NCBI GenBank assembly: GCA_950097015.1 | Contig: CATNEN010000003.1 | Location: 5,627,501 to 5,691,500, forward strand | Direction of reading: 5' to 3' | Length of the DNA: 64,000 nt | Source: Macrostomum hystrix | Lineage: Eukaryota; Platyhelminthes; Macrostomidae | In this document: positions 59,401-64,000 of the stretch, in pieces | Layout: every line of letters starts with the position of its first letter | How positions within the stretch are numbered: the first letter of the stretch is position 1 | Notes under the pieces: model-generated | What the model saw: the letters and a program-made list of their open reading frames with translations, nothing else | The model's database searches: none | What the model was told of the DNA's origin: nothing | Translations under genes and position numbers: made by a program

Positions 59401-62400
59401 AGACAGGTATGAGACAGACAGGTATGAGACAGACAGGCATGAGACAGACAGGTATGAGACAGACAGGTATGAGACAGACAGGCATGAGACAGACAGGCAT
59501 GAGACAGACAGGTATGAGACAGACAGGCATGAGACAGACAGGTATGAGACAGACAGGTATGAGACAGACAGGCATGAGACAGACAGGCATGAGAAAGACA
59601 GGTATGATACAGACAGGTATGAGACAGACAGGCATGAGACAGACAGGTATGAGACAGACAGGCATGAGACAGACAGGTATGATACAGACAGGTATGATAC
59701 AGACAGGTATGAGACAGACAGGTATGATACAGACAGGTATGAGACAGACAGGTATGAGACAGACAGGCATGAGACAGACAGGCATGAGACAGACAGGTAT
59801 GAGACAGACAGGCATGAGACAGACAGGTATGAGACAGACAGGTATGAGACAGACAGGCATGAGACAGACAGGTATGAGACAGACAGGTATGAGACAAACA
59901 GGCATGAGACAGACAGGCATGAGACAGACAGGTATGAGACAGACAGGCATGATACAGACAGGTATGAGACAGACAGGCATGAGACAGACAGGCATGATAC
60001 AGACAGGTATGAGACAGACAGGCATGAGACAGACAGGTATGAGACAGACAGGCATGATACAGACAGGTATGAGACAGACAGGCATGAGACAGACAGGCAT
60101 GAGACAGACAGGTATGAGACAGACAGGCATGAGACAGACAGGCATGAGACAGACAGGTATGAGACAGACAGGCATGAGACAGACAGGTATGAGACAGACA
60201 GGTATGAGACAGACAGGTATGAGACAGACAGGCATGAGACAGACAGGTATGATACAGACAGGTATGAGACAGACAGGTATGAGACAGACAGGTATGAGAC
60301 AGACAGGTATGAGACAGACAGGCATGAGACAGACAGGTATGATACAGACAGGTATGATACAGACAGGTATGAGACAGACAGGTATGAGACAGACAGGCAT
60401 GAGACAGACAGGTATGAGACAGACAGGCATGAGACAGACAGGCATGAGACAGACAGGTATGAGACAGACAGGCATGAGACAGACAGGTATGAGACAGACA
60501 GGTATGAGACAGACAGGCATGAGACAGACAGGTATGAGACAGACAGGTATGAGACAAACAGGCATGAGACAGACAGGCATGAGACAGACAGGTATGAGAC
60601 AGACAGGCATGATACAGACAGGTATGAGACAGACAGGTATGAGACTGACAGGTATGATACAGACAGGTATGAGACAGACAGGTATGAGACAGACAGCTAT
60701 GAGACAGACAGGTATGATACAGACAAGTATGAGACAGACAGGCATGAGACAGACAGGTATGAGACAGACAGGCATGAGACAGACAGGTATGAGACAGACA
60801 GGCATGATACAGACAGGTATGAGACAGACAGGCATGAGACAGACAGGTATGAGACAGACAGGCATGATACAGACAGGTATGAGACAGACAGGCATGATAC
60901 AGACAGGTATGAGACAGACAGGTATGAGACAGACAGGTATGAGACAGACAGGTATGAGACAGACAGGCATGAGACAGACAGGCATGAGACAGACAGGTAT
61001 GAGACAGACAGGCATGAGACAGACAGGTATGAGACAGACAGGTATGAGACAGACAGGCATGAGACAGACAGGTATGAGACAGACAGGTATGAGACAAACA
61101 GGCATGAGACAGACAGGCATGAGACAGACAGGTATGAGACAGACAGGCATGATACAGACAGGTATGAGACAGACAGGCATGAGACAGACAGGCATGATAC
61201 AGACAGGTATGAGACAGACAGGCATGAGACAGACAGGTATGAGACAGACAGGCATGATACAGACAGGTATGAGACAGACAGGCATGAGACAGACAGGCAT
61301 GAGACAGACAGGTATGAGACAGACAGGCATGAGACAGACAGGCATGAGACAGACAGGTATGAGACAGACAGGCATGAGACAGACAGGTATGAGACAGACA
61401 GGTATGAGACAGACAGGTATGAGACAGACAGGCATGAGACAGACAGGTATGATACAGACAGGTATGAGACAGACAGGTATGAGACAGACAGGTATGAGAC
61501 AGACAGGTATGAGACAGACAGGCATGAGACAGACAGGTATGATACAGACAGGTATGATACAGACAGGTATGAGACAGACAGGTATGAGACATACAGGTAT
61601 GAGACAGACAGGTATGAGACAGACAGGCATGAGACAGACAGGTATGATACAGACAGGTATGATACAGACAGGTATGAGACAGACAGGTATGAGACAGACA
61701 GGCATGATACAGACAGGTATGAGACAGACAGGCATGATACAGACAGGTATGAGACAGACAGGTATGAGACAGACAGGTATGAGACAGACAGGTATGAGAC
61801 AGACAGGTATGAGACAGACAGGCACGAGACAGACAGGCATGATACAGACAGGTATGAGACAGACAGGTATGAGACAGACAGGTATGAGACAGACAGGTAT
61901 GAGACAGACAGGTATGAGACTGACAGGTATGAGACAGACAGGTATGAGACAGACAGGTATGAGACAGACAGGTATGAGACAGACAGGTATGAGACTGACA
62001 GGTATGAGACTGACAGGTATGAGACACATGAAATAGCATGGATTAGATTTAGTTTTAAGCAAACCAGAATGGGAAAATATCACCTTAGAGATTGGCATCA
62101 GCAGGTCAATCTGCAGTGTCAACAGCACCCTAGTCAGTAGTACTATAAACACGACGTAGGCGGCATTTTCAAAATCGGTTAGCTGCACCTCGGCGCAGCG
62201 AAATTCCACTCGCCAACCAATGGTGGAATTAGTTGGCGGCGGTTTGAAACGCATCGATTGCCAATTAGTTGACTGGATGTTCTCAAAGTGATCGGACTCA
62301 TCTGTGTCGCTTTGGTTAATCTTTTCCGAGAACAGCGATACGGGATCGCGAATAAACAGGTGAGCTAGGTGACGGCTGAGACTTGTCTCAACTCCAGCCT

Positions 62401-62533
62401 CAGTCAGCTGGCGAAGTATGTCTTCGTCCATGGTCAGCGGGATGTCGTTGTAGGCTTGACCCTCGGCTGACAGGTAGCTATCGATTGAGTCGTAGCGACT
62501 CTTGGCGATGCGAAAACGGTTGCACTGCAGGGG
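56405..62533 (-). CDS. GCLC: Glutamate-cysteine ligase catalytic subunit, C-terminal exons (gene continues outside the window)
   Basis: Three minus-strand exons, 62533-62084 (150 codons), 58253-57983 and 56652-56405, join in frame and end at TGA. Diagnostic blocks are [81 protein letters not shown], then [37 protein letters not shown] and [16 protein letters not shown] joins glutamate and cysteine using ATP, the rate-limiting step of glutathione synthesis, in the cytosol. About 320 residues are seen, roughly the C-terminal half of an enzyme of about 640 aa. The sequence from 62534 to the window end is intron, so the N-terminal exons are outside. The 3.8-kb and 1.3-kb introns are largely tandem repeats. 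Confidence 0.95.
56655..56870. repeat. 12-bp minisatellite at the acceptor of the last GCLC exon
   Basis: About 18 units of ACAGACAGGTGG. It abuts the acceptor: in gene orientation CCACCTGTCTGT units lead directly into CTGTCCGCAG, so the array forms the pyrimidine-rich tract. Confidence 0.93.
57030..57295. repeat. 22-bp minisatellite in the GCLC intron
   Basis: About 12 units contain GAGATAGATAGGCGAACAGG. Confidence 0.94.
57535..57960. repeat. ~31-bp minisatellite in the GCLC intron
   Basis: Units contain GGGAGAAAGGGGAAGTGAGG with GTGATACAAT. It degrades toward the donor of the exon at 57983. Confidence 0.93.
58430..62030. repeat. 15-bp minisatellite (~240 copies) in the GCLC intron
   Basis: Unit AGACAGGTATGAGAC. 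Almost all variation is at two sites (GGTAT/GGCAT and GAGAC/GATAC), with a few others (GAGACA AACA, GAGACTGACA). No insertion or deletion breaks the 15-bp phase over 3.6 kb. Large blocks are duplicated within the array. Confidence 0.98.
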
Positions 62534-62559
62534 CTGCGGGAACAATAATCAGAACTATG

Positions 62560-64000
62560 ATTCCCGAAGCAACGAGAAATTACCCTAGCAACGAGAAATT
62601 ACTCTAGCAACGATAAATAACCGATAAAAAAATAGTGTAGAAACGGATTTCTACGTTTTAATTTCTATCGTTAGTACCCAAACAATAAACTACCCTAGCA
62701 ACGATAAAAAACCGTAGCAACGATAAAGTACCCTAGCAACGATAAACAACCCTAGCAACGAAAAATTTTCTTAGCAACGATGGTTTACCGTAGCAACGAT
62801 AAAATACCCTAGCAACTATAAACTACCCTAGCAACGATAAACTACCCTAGCAACGACAAAGTACCCTAGCAACGATAAACTAACGTAACATCTATAAACT
62901 ACCGTGGCAACGATAAACTACCATGGATACGATAAACTACACTAGAAACATTAAACTACCCTAGCAACGATAAACTACCCTAGCAATGATAAACTACCCT
63001 AGCAACGATAAACTACCCTAGCAACGACAAAGTACCCTAGCAACGATAAACTAACGTAACATCTATAAACTACCGTGGCAACGATAAACTACCATGGATA
63101 CGATAAACTACACTAGAAACATTAAACTACCGTAGTAACGATAAACTACCGTAGCAACGATAAACTACCCTAGCAACGACAAAGTACCCTAGCAACGATA
63201 AACTAACGTAACATCTATAAACTACCGTGGCAACGATAAACTACCATGGATACGATAAACTACACTAGAAACATTAAACTACCATAGTAACGATAAACTA
63301 CCGTAGCAACGATAAACTACCCTAGCAACGACAAAGTACCCTAGCAACGATAAACTAACGTAACATCTATAAACTACCGTGGCAACGATAAACTACCATG
63401 GATACGATAAACTACACTAGAAACATTAAACTACCGTAGCAACGATAAACTACCCTAGCAATGATAAAATGCCGTAGCAACGATAAACAACCCTCGCAAC
63501 GAGAAATTACCCTAGCAACGAGAAATTACTCTAGCAATGATAAATAACCGATAAAAAAATAGTGTAGAAACGGATTTCTACGTTTTAATTTCTATTGTTA
63601 GTACCCAAACAATAAACTACCCTAGCAACGATAAAAAACCGTAGCAATGATAAAGTACCCTAGCAACGATAAACAACCCTAGCAACGAAAAATTTTCTTA
63701 GCAACGATGGTTTACCGTAGCAACGATAAAATACCCTAGCAACTATAAACTACCCTAGCAACGATAAACTACCATGGATACGATAAACTACACTAGAAAC
63801 ATTAAACTACCGTAGTAACGATAAACTACCGTAGCAACGATAAACTACCCTAGCAACGACAATGTACCCTAGCAACGATAAACTAACGTAACATCTATAA
63901 ACTACCGTGGCAACGATAAACTACCATGGATACGATAAACTACACTAGAAACATTAAACTACCGTAGCAACGATAAACTACCCTAGCAACGATAAACTAC
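62560..64000. repeat. 19-bp minisatellite with 152-bp higher-order unit in the GCLC intron
   Basis: Units of CTAGCAACGATAAACTACC. A higher-order period of 152 bp (8 units) is marked by CCATGGATACG at 62921, 63092, 63244, 63396, 63772 and 63924. A segment of about 270 bp at 62567 recurs at 63494 (spacing 927). The array runs off the window end. Confidence 0.95.

Noticed and set aside
58338..62036. Very long open frames (over 1,200 codons) on both strands of the 15-bp array
   Set aside because: They follow automatically from a stop-free unit whose length is a multiple of 3. They lack an independent start context and any domain, and lie inside a GCLC intron.

Overview
This is animal nuclear DNA. 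Coding regions are cut by GT-AG introns. The gene set is metazoan: TRPA-like channels, a proteoglycan-linker glucuronyltransferase, an RCC1-BTB protein, the splicing factor PRPF31 and animal-type glutamate-cysteine ligase. tRNA-derived SINEs and hAT-type miniature elements are interspersed. An invertebrate is likely because of the tandem TRPA-like expansion, but I cannot name the phylum from sequence alone. There is no bacterial or viral gene content.

Layout. About 3.3-20.5 kb holds four tandem plus-strand, two-exon TRPA-like channel genes (A-D, 623-646 aa). A single-exon ankyrin-repeat gene lies on the opposite strand between C and D. Parts of the channel genes are nearly identical at the nucleotide level while flanking coding parts are diverged, which is the mark of gene conversion. 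About 23.4-25.6 kb is a complete four-exon beta-1,3-glucuronyltransferase (B3GAT family). About 27.1-32.0 kb is a four-finger U1/dsRNA-type C2H2 zinc-finger gene with a possible alternative last exon. About 37.1-41.0 kb is an RCBTB1/2-like gene whose first coding exon is not identified. About 43.9-47.0 kb is a four-exon ankyrin-repeat gene. On the minus strand, 53.5-48.6 kb is a complete five-exon PRPF31, and 62.5-56.4 kb is the 3' part of a GCLC gene whose upstream exons lie beyond the window.

The outstanding property is tandem repetition. Most introns longer than about 300 bp, and many intergenic gaps, are largely filled by a locus-private minisatellite. Unit lengths run from 12 to 38 bp and many are multiples of 3; one satellite has a unit of about 313 bp. 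The largest is a 3.6-kb, 15-bp array in a GCLC intron. Its frame is never broken, so the upstream GCLC exon reads through the whole array. Three hAT-type miniature elements with 8-bp target duplications carry their own internal minisatellite at very different lengths (216, 816 and 722 bp elements). One of them is nested in a second repeat family of about 530 bp.

The genes do not form one pathway. The only functional cluster is the channel array. The other genes are housekeeping or regulatory neighbours: linker synthesis in the Golgi, pre-mRNA splicing, glutathione synthesis and ubiquitin-adaptor-type RCC1-BTB. Exon boundaries were set by reading frame, splice consensus and remembered family similarity; no transcript evidence was available.
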